Assembly: GCF_013305725.1 (NCBI RefSeq)
Contig: NZ_CP047883.1
Span: 1,095,001-1,159,000, forward strand
Direction: 5' to 3'
From: Streptococcus mitis
Lineage (GTDB): Bacteria > Bacillota > Bacilli > Lactobacillales > Streptococcaceae
DNA length: 64,000 nt
This document shows positions 33,164 through 42,566 of the stretch, piece by piece. The notes under the pieces are model-generated. The model did no database searches. It was not told where the DNA came from and worked only from the letters and a program-made list of their open reading frames with translations. The position numbers and the translations under genes are program-made. The number at the start of each line of letters is the position of its first letter. Position 1 is the stretch's first letter.

Positions 33164-33385
33164 ATGTACAGACGTTTGAGAGATTTGAGGGAAGATCACG
33201 ACTTGACCCAAAAACAAATAGCTGAAATACTTTCGTTTACAAACTCAGCTTATGCTAAAATTGAACGGGGTGAGCATGCCTTAACGGCAGATGTATTGGT
33301 AACTCTCTCAAACTTTTACGATGTCAGTACAGACTACCTATTGGGATTGACAGATTTTCCTGATAAAATTCGCTTTAGAAAATAA
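33164..33385 (+). CDS. Small XRE-family regulator, 73 aa
   Basis: A complete Cro/CI helix-turn-helix fills the protein (MYRRLRDLREDHDLTQKQIA, then TNSAYAKIERGEHALTADVL) and it ends in STDYLLGLTD, the usual closing of this fold. Ribosome site AGGAGAAAG. Such small repressors sit before xis-int in Tn5252/Tn5253-type elements and regulate excision. A strong terminator overlaps its stop codon. Confidence 0.85.
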   Translation: MYRRLRDLREDHDLTQKQIAEILSFTNSAYAKIERGEHALTADVLVTLSNFYDVSTDYLLGLTDFPDKIRFRK

Positions 33386-33430
33386 TCTCCTCAATTTCAT
33401 AGAGTGTGAAAATGAGGAGATTATTTTATT
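33381..33430 (+). terminator. Strong terminator overlapping the XRE gene stop
   Basis: AATAATCTCCTCA and TGAGGAGATTATT form a perfect 13-bp stem with a 19-base loop, then TTATTT. It shields xis-int from upstream transcription. Confidence 0.85.
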
Positions 33431-33689
33431 TGGTTCTTTGACAATTAAATAGTCCAAAATGGTACTTTCCTCATTTGTGGAGCAGTTTTGAATGGCTCGC
33501 CATGATAAGAGCGACATAAAAACCATCAATAAAATAGAGCGATACTTTATATGCCATGATACAAATGATATACAATGATACTTCTGACCGTTCAGGCTGC
33601 CAACGTAAAAGAGCAGCAAGTGAAATTCTTATGATGACTTCATCAGTCATGCCATGGAGGAGAAAATATTTTTTAGGAAGGATGATGAT

Positions 33690-33923
33690 ATGAATATAAA
33701 ATATATATCTGTCGAAAATTCCATTGCAGAATGGGCCGATAAAAAGGGAATTCTAAAAAGATGGGATGGTTTAAATCAATATACATTGAACAGATGGATT
33801 AAAGAAATGCGAGAAAACAGAACATTTTCCATGTATGTAATTAACCCAACCCATAAACTTGTTTTCATTAATCTAGAAGGATTTGAAAGTTTCTTAAGAT
33901 GGAAGCAAAAGCGGACAAAATAA
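33690..33923 (+). CDS. xis: Excisionase-like DNA-binding protein, 77 aa
   Basis: The start at 33,690 (MNIKYISVENS) follows TAGGAAGGATGATG; an in-frame ATG at 33,654 is possible but poorly preceded. IAEWADKKGILKRWDGLNQYTLNRWIKEM gives a winged-helix/MerR-like reading typical of excisionases, and the end SFLRWKQKR is basic. It is 84 bp before the integrase gene, where xis is expected, and would bend the element end for excision. The preceding 33,431-33,653 holds only short broken frames. Confidence 0.65.
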   Translation: MNIKYISVENSIAEWADKKGILKRWDGLNQYTLNRWIKEMRENRTFSMYVINPTHKLVFINLEGFESFLRWKQKRTK

Positions 33924-34007
33924 GGAAGTCATGGTATAATATAGGGTAGTTATTTATTCTATACAACAATGATTTATTTCTTTTTAAGAGTTAAGAGGAA
34001 TTAAATT

Positions 34008-35516
34008 ATGTATTATGTAACTAAAACAAATTCAAAAGGGCAACCCTTATATCAAGTGGTTGAAAAGTACAAAGATCCACTAACAGGAAAGTGGAAATCA
34101 GTAACTGTAAGTTATACTAAGAATACTAGTAGGGCGAGGAAACAAGCTGAAAGAGAGGTTCTTGATAAAATAGATAGACTAACTACTTCATTTGAAAGTC
34201 AGTATAGTCCTGAACTGATTACAACATTTGGAGAGTTAAAAGAAAATTGGTTTCAGACTTGGTGTGTCTCTGTTAAACCACAAACAATTCAGAGAGAACT
34301 ACTGGTTATGAAGCGTCTTGGGAAAATTATAGGAGATGATTTTTTGTTAGACAGGATTACTCCACTTCTAATGAAAAATAGTCTCAATAAATATTTAGAA
34401 ATGTATGATGCATCGCCTTCAACAATGACTCATATAAAAAGTACTTGTAATAAGATTTTTAATCATGGTGTGTTATATAATGTCATTAAGTTTTCTCCAA
34501 TGACTGCGGTAAAACTAGATATTTCACTAGAGAAAAGGCGTAAAGCAAAAGAAAGACATGATTCTAAATTTCTAGAAATCCATGAATTACATGCATTTTT
34601 TGATGTGTTACGCCAATGCAGAAATGCAAACTATTATGATCTTGCTATAGTATTGTTGCTTACAGGTATTCGAATTAGTGAAGCAGCATTTTTACCATCA
34701 GATATTGATTTTGAAAAAGGAATCTTGCATATTGATAAAGCACTTCAATATCATTGTTTAAAAGTTAAACAATTTCATTTTGATACAACTAAAACACTCA
34801 ATTCAATTAGAGAAGTAGCTTTGCCTGAAGCTGCAAGCGAAGCTATTAAAAGGACAATACAGAGAAATAAAGATTTTGATGCTTATATGAAGAAACATCC
34901 CTGTCCTGCTTTTACACATTCTGAAAGTGTATTTAGAACAGAATACGGCTCTCCAATAACATCAAGCACTTTTCGTCAAATTTTGAAACGAATAGAAGGA
35001 AAATTATTGACAAATTGTTTAAGTGACTATGGTTTTAAGTGGGTAAAACATGTTACTCCCCATTCGTTTAGGCATATGCATATTAGTTACCTTCAAAGCA
35101 ATGAGATGCACATAGCAGTGAAAGATATTATGACTAGAGTAGGACATGCTAACTTTGAGACAACAATGGGCTATACACATAATATAAATCGTTCACAAGA
35201 AAATACTGTAAAAGCCTTAAATCAATTTGTAGAAAATCACAATTTCCATTTTGAAGAATTGAAAAGTTATACCTGTAAATATTCCAGAATGATTGAAAAA
35301 TTCATTGAAACTAGTGATAATAGCAATAAAGTAGAATTAAGTGTTGATGAGTTCAAAGACTTGTTACATCTTAGTCCACGTTACTCACCTAAAAATATTG
35401 TTTCAAATTTACTATTAAAAATCAAAAAAGATATTGTCAAATACCACCCACAGTTTGATATAAAGATTGTGAAATCAAGCGAGAATCAAATCAGAGGTTT
35501 TTCCATTGCATGGTAG
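34008..35516 (+). CDS. int: ICE integrase (tyrosine recombinase), 502 aa
   Basis: N-terminal arm-binding region (YYVTKTNSKGQPLYQVVEKY), core-binding domain (about residues 75-170), catalytic domain with TGIRISEAAFL (Arg, about 222), a Lys in the beta-hairpin region, HSFRHMHISYL (His-x-x-Arg, about 350) and VGHANFETTMGYTH (His and nucleophile Tyr, about 382-395). About 100 further residues follow the Tyr, unusual for the family but seen in Tn5252-type integrases. It ends 82 bp before rbgA, so it is the recombinase for this integration site. Confidence 0.9.
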   Translation: MYYVTKTNSKGQPLYQVVEKYKDPLTGKWKSVTVSYTKNTSRARKQAEREVLDKIDRLTTSFESQYSPELITTFGELKENWFQTWCVSVKPQTIQRELLVMKRLGKIIGDDFLLDRITPLLMKNSLNKYLEMYDASPSTMTHIKSTCNKIFNHGVLYNVIKFSPMTAVKLDISLEKRRKAKERHDSKFLEIHELHAFFDVLRQCRNANYYDLAIVLLLTGIRISEAAFLPSDIDFEKGILHIDKALQYHCLKVKQFHFDTTKTLNSIREVALPEAASEAIKRTIQRNKDFDAYMKKHPCPAFTHSESVFRTEYGSPITSSTFRQILKRIEGKLLTNCLSDYGFKWVKHVTPHSFRHMHISYLQSNEMHIAVKDIMTRVGHANFETTMGYTHNINRSQENTVKALNQFVENHNFHFEELKSYTCKYSRMIEKFIETSDNSNKVELSVDEFKDLLHLSPRYSPKNIVSNLLLKIKKDIVKYHPQFDIKIVKSSENQIRGFSIAW

Positions 35517-35680
35517 TTTTGGTGTTCGCTTGGTGTTTAGACAATAGTAAAATAAAATAGGGGCTCTAAACCCTTGCTACGAAAGGAAAAAAACTCAATG
35601 GCTACTATTCAATGGTTTCCTGGTCACATGTCCAAAGCTCGTCGACAGGTGCAGGAGAATTTAAAATTTGTTGATTTTGT
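35517..35680. other. Right ICE-chromosome junction (att region) at rbgA
   Basis: Between the integrase stop and rbgA lie 81 bp, followed by the 5' end of rbgA. Tn5253 is known to integrate in rbgA with a short duplicated site, and the position of this integrase agrees. The other copy of the duplicated sequence should be at the far end of the ICE, outside this window, so the exact borders cannot be fixed here. Confidence 0.6.
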
Positions 35681-36449
35681 GACGATTTTGGTAGATGCAC
35701 GCTTACCTCTATCTAGTCAAAATCCTATGTTGACCAAGATTGTTGGCGACAAACCAAAACTCTTGATTTTAAACAAGGCAGACTTGGCTGACCCAGCAAT
35801 GACCAAGGAATGGCGCCAGTATTTTGAATCACAAGGAATTCAGACGCTAGCTATCAACTCCAAAGAGCAAGTGACTGTAAAAGTTGTAACAGATGCGGCC
35901 AAAAAGCTCATGGCGGATAAGATTGCTCGTCAGAAAGAACGTGGTATCAAGATTGAAACCTTGCGTACCATGATTATCGGGATTCCAAATGCTGGTAAAT
36001 CCACTCTGATGAACCGTTTAGCTGGTAAGAAAATTGCAGTTGTAGGCAATAAACCAGGTGTGACCAAGGGGCAACAATGGCTCAAAACAAATAAAGACCT
36101 TGAAATCCTGGATACACCGGGGATTCTCTGGCCTAAGTTTGAGGATGAAACTGTTGCGCTTAAGTTGGCCTTGACTGGAGCTATTAAAGACCAGTTGCTT
36201 CCTATGGATGAGGTAACTATTTTTGGCCTCAATTATTTCAAAGAACATTATCCAGAAAAGTTGGCCGAACGCTTCAAACAAATGAAAATTGAAGAAGAAG
36301 CTCCGGTTATTATTATGGACATGACCCGTGCCCTTGGTTTCCGTGATGACTATGACCGCTTTTACAGTCTCTTCGTGAAGGAAGTTCGCGATGGCAAACT
36401 CGGTAACTATACCTTAGATACATTGGACGACCTCGATGGCGACGATTAA
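35598..36449 (+). CDS. rbgA: Ribosome biogenesis GTPase RbgA (YlqF), 283 aa
   Basis: The start is [16 protein letters not shown] at 35,598 after GAAAGGA. It is a circularly permuted GTPase: the G4 motif LNKADLA comes first (about residues 58-64), then G1 [10 protein letters not shown] (about 128-137) and G3 DTPGILWP (about 173-180), and a C-terminal helical domain. It works in late assembly of the 50S subunit. The ICE insertion directly upstream leaves the coding sequence intact but must have replaced its native upstream region. The end overlaps rnhB by 14 bp. Confidence 0.95.
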   Translation: MATIQWFPGHMSKARRQVQENLKFVDFVTILVDARLPLSSQNPMLTKIVGDKPKLLILNKADLADPAMTKEWRQYFESQGIQTLAINSKEQVTVKVVTDAAKKLMADKIARQKERGIKIETLRTMIIGIPNAGKSTLMNRLAGKKIAVVGNKPGVTKGQQWLKTNKDLEILDTPGILWPKFEDETVALKLALTGAIKDQLLPMDEVTIFGLNYFKEHYPEKLAERFKQMKIEEEAPVIIMDMTRALGFRDDYDRFYSLFVKEVRDGKLGNYTLDTLDDLDGDD

Positions 36450-37215
36450 AGAAATCAAAGAACTCCTTGCTACTGTCAAGGACTTAGATAACCCTATTTT
36501 TTTAGAGCTTGAAAAGGATAATCGCTCTGGAGTTCAAAAGGAAATCATCAAGCGTAAAAAAGCCATTCAGGCAGAATTGGAGGAGGATCTTCGTTTGGAA
36601 TCCATGCTTTCCTATGAAAAAGAACTTTACAAGCAAGGATTGACCTTAATTGCTGGTGTTGATGAGGTCGGCCGTGGTCCTCTAGCTGGGCCTGTGGTTG
36701 CTGCAGCCGTCATCTTACCTAAAAGTTGTAAGATTAGAGGTCTCAACGACAGCAAGAAAATTCCTAAAAAGAAACATCTGGAAATTTTCCAAGCCATTCA
36801 AAACCAAGCCCTGTCAATCGGCATTGGTATCATGGATAATCAAGTCATCGACCAAGTCAATATCTATGAAGCAACCAAACTAGCCATGCAGGAAGCAATC
36901 TCCCAGCTCAGTCCTCAACCTGAGCACCTTTTGATAGATGCCATGAAACTGGATTTACCAATTTCACAAACATCTATCATCAAAGGAGATGCCAATTCCC
37001 TTTCAATTGCAGCAGCTTCTATAGTCGCCAAGGTGACACGTGATGAATTGATGAAGGAATACGACCAGCAGTTCCCTGGCTATGATTTTGCTGCTAATGC
37101 AGGTTATGGAACAGCTAAACACTTGGAAGGACTGAAAAAACTAGGAGTTACCACTATTCATCGAACCAGTTTTGAACCCATTAAATCGCTGGTTTCAGGA
37201 GAAAAAGAAAGTTAA
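36436..37215 (+). CDS. rnhB: Ribonuclease HII, 259 aa
   Basis: The catalytic Asp-Glu pair is in [15 protein letters not shown] (about residues 74-88). The later acidic residues in [10 protein letters not shown] and [13 protein letters not shown], and the C-terminal [14 protein letters not shown], complete the family pattern. It cuts RNA in RNA-DNA hybrids, including single ribonucleotides left in DNA. It has the normal family length, including the roughly 70-residue N-terminal helical extension of Gram-positive enzymes. The start overlaps rbgA, so translation is coupled. Confidence 0.95.
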   Translation: MATIKEIKELLATVKDLDNPIFLELEKDNRSGVQKEIIKRKKAIQAELEEDLRLESMLSYEKELYKQGLTLIAGVDEVGRGPLAGPVVAAAVILPKSCKIRGLNDSKKIPKKKHLEIFQAIQNQALSIGIGIMDNQVIDQVNIYEATKLAMQEAISQLSPQPEHLLIDAMKLDLPISQTSIIKGDANSLSIAAASIVAKVTRDELMKEYDQQFPGYDFAANAGYGTAKHLEGLKKLGVTTIHRTSFEPIKSLVSGEKES

Positions 37216-37231
37216 GTTAGAAGGAATGATT

Positions 37232-38782
37232 ATGGAGGAACAGTCAGAAATACTCAGTTCCAAGAAAGAATTCGCCTTTGCCTCAAGCACCATATTATCC
37301 CAAGTTGGACGAGGAATCATCGTCGGTCTCGTTGTTGGAATTATCGTTGGATCCTTTCGCTTCTTAATTGAAAAAGGCTTCCACCTGATACAAGGGCTTT
37401 ATCAAGATCAAGCGCACCTAGTGCGCAATCTTTTTATCATTGGTCTATTTTATTTAATAGTTTGTTGGCTCAGTGCGAAATTAACTCGGTCAGAAAAAGA
37501 CATCAAAGGTTCAGGAATTCCTCAAGTTGAAGCCGAATTAAAGGGACTCATGACCCTCAACTGGTGGGGCGTTCTTTGGAAAAAATATGTTCTAGGAATT
37601 CTTGCAATTGCCAGTGGACTCATGCTGGGGCGTGAAGGGCCAAGTATTCAACTTGGAGCGGTCGGTGGTAAAGGAATTGCTAAGTGGCTCAAATCCAGTC
37701 CAGTAGAGGAACGCTCCTTGATTGCTAGTGGAGCTGCAGCAGGATTAGCCGCAGCCTTTAATGCACCAATTGCAGGGCTTCTCTTTGTCGTGGAAGAAGT
37801 CTATCATCACTTTTCTCGCTTTTTCTGGGTTTCTACCTTGGCTGCTAGTCTCGTAGCAAACTTTGTTTCTCTGCTCATATTTGGCCTAACACCAGTACTG
37901 GATATGCCAGACAATATTCCTCTCATGACCCTAGACCAGTATTGGATTTACCTCCTCATGGGAATTTTTCTAGGACTTTCTGGTTTTCTCTATGAAAAAG
38001 CTGTACTCAATGTTGGTCGAGTTTATGACTGGCTTGGTCAAAAAATCCGTTTGGATAGAGCTTATTACCCAATTCTTGCCTTTATTCTCATCATACCAGT
38101 CGGCATCTTCTTACCCCAAATCCTTGGTGGTGGAAATCAGCTTGTACTTTCCTTAACTGAGCAAGATTTTAGTTTCCAAGTTCTATTAGCTTACTTTTTG
38201 ATTCGCTTTGTTTGGAGCATGATTAGCTATGGAAGTGGCCTTCCGGGTGGAATTTTCCTACCAATTTTGGCGCTTGGTTCCTTGCTTGGAGCCCTAGTTG
38301 GTGTCATTTGTGTCAATCTTGGTCTTATCAGTCAAGAGCAGTTTCCTATATTTGTCATTCTAGGAATGAGTGGCTATTTTGGAGCGATATCCAAGGCTCC
38401 CTTAACTGCTATGATACTTGTGACTGAGATGGTAGGAGATATTCGCAACCTCATGCCACTTGGTTTAGTGACCTTGGTCGCCTACATCATCATGGATCTA
38501 CTCAAGGGTGCGCCAGTCTATGAAGCTATGTTGGAAAAAATGTTGCCCGAAGAAGCGACAGATGAAGGAGAAGTCACTCTCATTGAAATCCCTGTTTCGG
38601 ATAAAATAGCAGGAAAACAAGTACATGAACTCAACTTACCACATAATATCCTCATCACCACTCAAGTCCATAATGGCAAGAGCCAAACAGTTAATGGCTC
38701 AACCAGAATGTACCTCGGTGATATGATTCACCTAGTTATTCCAAAAAGTGAAATTGGGAAAATCAAAGATTTGTTGTTGTAG
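37232..38782 (+). CDS. ClC-family chloride channel / H+-Cl- exchanger with TrkA-C domain, 516 aa
   Basis: The start MEEQSEILSS at 37,232 has AAGGA 6 bp upstream. Selectivity-filter motifs: GSGIPQVE (about residues 92-99), GREGPSIQLG (about 130-139) and GGIFLP (about 345). About 11 to 12 membrane segments cover residues 27-425. The last 75 residues form a soluble TrkA-C-like regulatory domain (VTLIEIPVSDKI to the end). It probably moves chloride in exchange for protons and supports acid tolerance. It follows rnhB by 16 bp. Confidence 0.9.
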   Translation: MEEQSEILSSKKEFAFASSTILSQVGRGIIVGLVVGIIVGSFRFLIEKGFHLIQGLYQDQAHLVRNLFIIGLFYLIVCWLSAKLTRSEKDIKGSGIPQVEAELKGLMTLNWWGVLWKKYVLGILAIASGLMLGREGPSIQLGAVGGKGIAKWLKSSPVEERSLIASGAAAGLAAAFNAPIAGLLFVVEEVYHHFSRFFWVSTLAASLVANFVSLLIFGLTPVLDMPDNIPLMTLDQYWIYLLMGIFLGLSGFLYEKAVLNVGRVYDWLGQKIRLDRAYYPILAFILIIPVGIFLPQILGGGNQLVLSLTEQDFSFQVLLAYFLIRFVWSMISYGSGLPGGIFLPILALGSLLGALVGVICVNLGLISQEQFPIFVILGMSGYFGAISKAPLTAMILVTEMVGDIRNLMPLGLVTLVAYIIMDLLKGAPVYEAMLEKMLPEEATDEGEVTLIEIPVSDKIAGKQVHELNLPHNILITTQVHNGKSQTVNGSTRMYLGDMIHLVIPKSEIGKIKDLLL

Positions 38783-38835
38783 AATTTTTTACATAATTTA
38801 TGTTATGTGAAATTAAACTTCTTAATTAAATATAC

Positions 38836-38882
38836 TAGAAAACCGATTCTCAGCAATGAGAACGGTTATTTTTTTTTAATAA
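38836..38882 (+). terminator. Terminator of the rbgA-rnhB-clc operon
   Basis: AACCGATTCTCA and TGAGAACGGTT arms with a GCAA loop and a long TTTTTTTT tail. Confidence 0.85.
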
Positions 38883-38949
38883 GATTTTTCACATACAAAT
38901 AATTGAACTTTGGTAAAAATAAGACTATAATCAAGTTAGAAATAAAGCA

Positions 38950-39430
38950 TAAAGCTAGAAAGGAGTTTATTGTATCAAGTCTGTACAGTAAGATTGAAAT
39001 CAAACAATAGCAATTATACAATGTATTTTGTATCTCATAGCTCCTTATATAGCTCTTCAGTTGTGTAGTATTAACAGAAGTTTAGTGGGTGAGTTCTTTA
39101 TTCCTTTCCTTATAGAGATGAGAAAGAAGTTCTGTCTGAGTTTTTATCTTTTATTGAGAAATTGCCTCTAGTTGGATACAATTTAAACTTCGATATTGCT
39201 TTTATAAATAAGAGTCTTAAAATAAATGATTTTTCTACTTTGAAAAATGAAAGACATGATTTACTTTCTTATATAAAAAGAAAGTAAATATTGCCTAGCT
39301 ATCATCTCCAAGATGTTTTAAAAGCTTATGAAATTGATGCTGATACGGCTCTCATAGAGCATTAGCAGATGCAAATTCCACTTATTCATTGTTACAAAAA
39401 ATTGGCATCTTTTGGAAAAAGTAAATGAGG
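38950..39430 (+). pseudogene. DnaQ-type exonuclease remnant
   Basis: Joining frames across several shifts gives LPLVGYNLNFDIAFINKSLK (the Exo II motif) and HRALADANSTYSLLQKIGIF (the Exo III HxxxxD motif) of a DEDDh 3'-5' exonuclease, preceded by a frayed N-terminal part. Stops and frameshifts throughout mean it cannot be functional. Intact homologues (DNA polymerase III epsilon-like exonucleases) are single small genes in relatives. Confidence 0.75.
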
Positions 39431-39549
39431 AAATGTCTTTCCCGCATTTGCGGGCGTAAATATAGAAAAGCTAGTTTATTTGTCAGTTTTTAAATGTAAA
39501 TAAAGAGGAAATCTTACAGGGATAAAATAGAAAGGAACAGCAAAATCAA

Positions 39550-39972
39550 ATGAACATGAAGATGCAAAATGTTTATGATTTCTTTAAGAGTAAAAATTTT
39601 GCAAAAGCTCCTCTTACAATAGAGCTTATGCAAAACAATTTCATCCAAGAAGAGGGGACAGGTTATCGAATTGACCAACCAGAAAAAATCCCCAGCCAGT
39701 ATACTCACTTAATAAATTACTGCAAAAAACGTCTACAAGATGGTGCTGTTTATTTTAATAGAACGGTACAATGTGGAGAGCTAATTTTTTGGATGGCAGA
39801 AGTATCCCAAGCTTTGAGTAAAAAAGAATTATTGGATTTGCAACAAAATATTTTAAAAAATTATAAAAAAGAAACTTACTCAAATGGAAAAATTGTTTAT
39901 GATAGAAAAGCAGCTAATCAGCTCATCCTTAAAACTTGCTATGATAGAATTAAAGATGTCGTTGAACCTTAA
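39550..39972 (+). CDS. Hypothetical protein, 140 aa
   Basis: A soluble, Lys/Gln/Tyr-rich protein (MNMKMQNVYDFFKSKNFAKA...) without recognised motif. The ribosome site is poor (GAAAGGA is 13 bp from the ATG), though an in-frame ATG six bases later is equally far. It follows the exonuclease remnant and precedes dif, with gene-free DNA on both sides, as is common near the terminus. It may be a strain-variable gene. Confidence 0.55.
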   Translation: MNMKMQNVYDFFKSKNFAKAPLTIELMQNNFIQEEGTGYRIDQPEKIPSQYTHLINYCKKRLQDGAVYFNRTVQCGELIFWMAEVSQALSKKELLDLQQNILKNYKKETYSNGKIVYDRKAANQLILKTCYDRIKDVVEP

Positions 39973-40289
39973 TGAAGAGTTCTAAAAGAATAGGAAGAGG
40001 CTTCTAATAAATTTAGTGTTATTGCCAGTCTTGTAAAAAAAGCCTTTTTAATGAGCTGCTTTGTAGTAGATATCTAACAATAGAACAATTAAAAAAGTAT
40101 TTAAACTTAAAAGACAATTTGTAAAAAAAGAAAGGATAAAAGCCTTTTCTTTTTTATTCTTCACAAAAGTTAGTTTTAGTCTTTATTTTCAGTGATGGCT
40201 GATTCAAATTTGATGATTTAAGGTATATTTTTGTTCCAAAAAATTTTTAGTTATTAGATCCTTTTTTAAATTTTAAAAAGCTCTATAAC
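39973..40289. other. Gene-free stretch before dif
   Basis: About 320 bp with no credible gene. It contains an AAAAAAAGAAAGG/CCTTTTCTTTTTT hairpin near 40,124-40,157 that can act as a bidirectional terminator, and short broken frames. Confidence 0.55.
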
Positions 40290-40321
40290 ATCTTTCCGAA
40301 AAACTATAATTTTCTTGAAAA
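40290..40321. other. dif(SL) chromosome dimer resolution site
   Basis: The 32-bp stretch starting ATCTTTCCGAAAAACT and ending TTTTCTTGAAAA matches the streptococcal/lactococcal dif sequence as I recall it (half sites TTTCCGAAAA and TTTTCTTGAAAA). It lies about 50 bp upstream of xerS, the usual place. XerS and the FtsK translocase resolve chromosome dimers here, which places this region at the replication terminus. Confidence 0.85.
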
Positions 40322-40334
40322 ATATATGAGTCTA

Positions 40335-40353
40335 TGCTATACTGCTAGTATAG
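40335..40353 (+). promoter_or_regulatory. xerS promoter with short inverted repeat
   Basis: The extended -10 TGCTATACT lies within the inverted repeat CTATACT-GCT-AGTATAG (40,337-40,353), followed by TATGGAGAAAATC and the ATG. Confidence 0.5.
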
Positions 40354-40372
40354 TTTATTTATGGAGAAAATC

Positions 40373-41443
40373 ATGAAACGTGAGATTTTACTAGAACGAA
40401 TCGACAAACTAAAACAAATCATGCCCTGGTATGTTCTGGAATACTACCAATCTAAGCTTGCTGTCCCCTATAGTTTTACAACCTTGTACGAATACCTCAA
40501 GGAATACGATCGATTTTTTAGCTGGGTTTTGGAGTCTGGCATTTCAAACGCTGATAAAATATCTGATATTCCTTTATCGGTATTGGAAAATATGTCAAAG
40601 AAAGATATGGAATCTTTTATCCTTTATCTTCGTGAACGTCCTTTGCTGAATGCTAATACAACCAAGCAAGGAGTTTCTCAGACAACCATCAATCGGACCT
40701 TGTCAGCACTTTCTAGTCTTTACAAGTATCTGACCGAGGAGGTTGAAAACGATCAAGGGGAACCTTATTTCTATCGTAATGTAATGAAGAAAGTTTCAAC
40801 AAAGAAAAAGAAAGAGACACTTGCTGCTAGAGCTGAAAACATCAAGCAAAAACTCTTTTTAGGTGATGAAACAGAAGGTTTTCTATCTTATATTGACCAA
40901 GAGTATCCACAACAACTTTCAAATCGCGCTCTCTCATCATTCAACAAAAATAAAGAACGTGATTTGGCCATTATTGCCCTTCTCTTGGCGTCTGGTGTCC
41001 GCTTATCTGAAGCTGTTTATCTGGATATAAGGGATCTCAATCTCAAAATGATGGTTATCGATGTCACTCGAAAAGGGGGCAAACGTGACTCTGTCAATGT
41101 CGCTGCCTTTGCTAAGCCTTATTTAGAGAATTATCTGGCCATTCGAAATCAACGCTATAAGACGGAAAAAACAGATACAGCCCTTTTTTTGACTCTCTAC
41201 AGAGGTGTTCCTAATCGTATCGATGCTTCTAGCGTTGAAAAAATGGTTGCTAAGTACTCTGAGGACTTCAAAGTGCGTGTAACCCCCCACAAACTACGAC
41301 ATACTCTAGCAACTAGGCTCTATGATGCCACTAAATCTCAAGTTTTGGTCAGTCACCAGTTAGGACATGCCAGTACACAAGTCACTGACCTCTATACCCA
41401 TATCGTTAATGATGAACAAAAGAATGCTCTAGATAGTTTATAA
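40373..41443 (+). CDS. xerS: XerS tyrosine recombinase, 356 aa
   Basis: The start [12 protein letters not shown] at 40,373 is preceded by GGAG at 7 bp; the ATG at 40,361 overlaps that site. The catalytic residues are [12 protein letters not shown] (Arg), a Lys in [21 protein letters not shown] (His-x-x-Arg) and [14 protein letters not shown] (His, nucleophilic Tyr). At 356 residues it has the special length of the single streptococcal Xer, longer than XerC/D. It acts at the adjacent dif site to resolve chromosome dimers. Confidence 0.97.
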   Translation: MKREILLERIDKLKQIMPWYVLEYYQSKLAVPYSFTTLYEYLKEYDRFFSWVLESGISNADKISDIPLSVLENMSKKDMESFILYLRERPLLNANTTKQGVSQTTINRTLSALSSLYKYLTEEVENDQGEPYFYRNVMKKVSTKKKKETLAARAENIKQKLFLGDETEGFLSYIDQEYPQQLSNRALSSFNKNKERDLAIIALLLASGVRLSEAVYLDIRDLNLKMMVIDVTRKGGKRDSVNVAAFAKPYLENYLAIRNQRYKTEKTDTALFLTLYRGVPNRIDASSVEKMVAKYSEDFKVRVTPHKLRHTLATRLYDATKSQVLVSHQLGHASTQVTDLYTHIVNDEQKNALDSL

Positions 41444-41477
41444 TTTTACGTATTTTAAGTTATGTAAATAAATATCA

Positions 41478-41517
41478 AAAAAAGAAGTTGGTTGTAGGAC
41501 CAGCTTCTTTTTTTGAT
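41478..41517. terminator. Bidirectional terminator between xerS and lplA
   Basis: AAAAAAAGAAG and CTTCTTTTTTT arms with inner TGGT/ACCA pairing serve the two converging genes. Confidence 0.85.
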
Positions 41518-42507
41518 TTATCCAACTACCGCCTCAGCGATTTCTTCACGGCTAATACCAGCGAAGTAGCGTGTGATATCAATGGTTTCTAGCGCCTTAA
41601 GGACATCTTCGCGTTCGTATTTAACGCCTCGAAGGACATCTTCTACAGCTGCAACGTCTTCGATACCAAAGAAGTCACCATAAATCTTGATGTCTTGGAT
41701 TTTTGATTCGACGACACTAGCAAAGACTTCGACCTTACCACTGGTGAATTTTGTTCCACGACGGACGTTAAATTCAGGTGATTTACCGTAGTTCCAGTCC
41801 CAAGTACCGAACTTAGTATCCTTGATTCGATTGATTTCAGCCAATTCTTCCTCAGAAAAAACGTATTCAGTCATCTCTGGGTACTCTTTTTTCATGTATT
41901 CCAAGAGTAAGTCACGGAATTCTTCGACTGTGATTTTTTCAGGTAATTCATTGATAATATTGGTTACACGAGCACGGACGGATTTCACACCTTTTGATTC
42001 AAATTTATCCTTTGAAACTTTGAGGGCATTTGCGAGGACTGACAAATCAACGTCAAAAAGCAAGCAACCGTGGTGCATGATACGGCCATTGATATAGGCT
42101 TGGGCATTGCCACAGAATTTCTTGCCATCAATCTCAAGATCATTACGACCTGTGAACTCAGCTTTAACCCCAAGTTGAGCCAAAGTATTGATAACTGGAG
42201 TTGAGAAGCTCTTAAAGTCAAAAGCTTTGTTTTCATCTTCTTTTGAGATGATCGTATAGTTGAGGTTATTTAAATCGTGGTAAACAGCTCCACCACCGCT
42301 GATACGGCGGACCACCTCAATACCATTTTCTCGAACATAATCACGGTTGATTTCTTCGATGGTATTCTGGTGACGACCAACAATGATAGATGGCTTGTTA
42401 ATCCAAAGTAGGAAGATTTGATCCTCATCCAAAAGGTGTTTAAAGGCGTATTCTTCCAAGGCAATATTAAAGGTAGTGTCGTTTGAATGATTGATAATAT
42501 ATTTCAT
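41518..42507 (-). CDS. lplA: Lipoate-protein ligase A, 329 aa
   Basis: Family motifs: RRISGGGAVYHDLNNLNYT (about residues 66-84, nucleotide/lipoate loop), GRNDLEIDGKKFCGNAQ (about 120-136, with the catalytic Lys) and a complete C-terminal accessory domain. It attaches lipoate to the lipoyl domain of the dehydrogenase complex encoded upstream in the same direction. It follows lpdA by 59 bp and is the last gene of the aco operon. Confidence 0.95.
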   Translation of the reverse strand: MKYIINHSNDTTFNIALEEYAFKHLLDEDQIFLLWINKPSIIVGRHQNTIEEINRDYVRENGIEVVRRISGGGAVYHDLNNLNYTIISKEDENKAFDFKSFSTPVINTLAQLGVKAEFTGRNDLEIDGKKFCGNAQAYINGRIMHHGCLLFDVDLSVLANALKVSKDKFESKGVKSVRARVTNIINELPEKITVEEFRDLLLEYMKKEYPEMTEYVFSEEELAEINRIKDTKFGTWDWNYGKSPEFNVRRGTKFTSGKVEVFASVVESKIQDIKIYGDFFGIEDVAAVEDVLRGVKYEREDVLKALETIDITRYFAGISREEIAEAVVG

Positions 42508-42566
42508 GATATCCCTTTATACGATAGAGACTGGAAAACACCTTTCCAGTCTAATCTATCTTCGTT

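Noticed and set aside
33431..33653. Small gene starting at ATGGCTCGCCATGAT
   Set aside because: It stops after about 28 codons, and the following frames are broken; no ribosome site.
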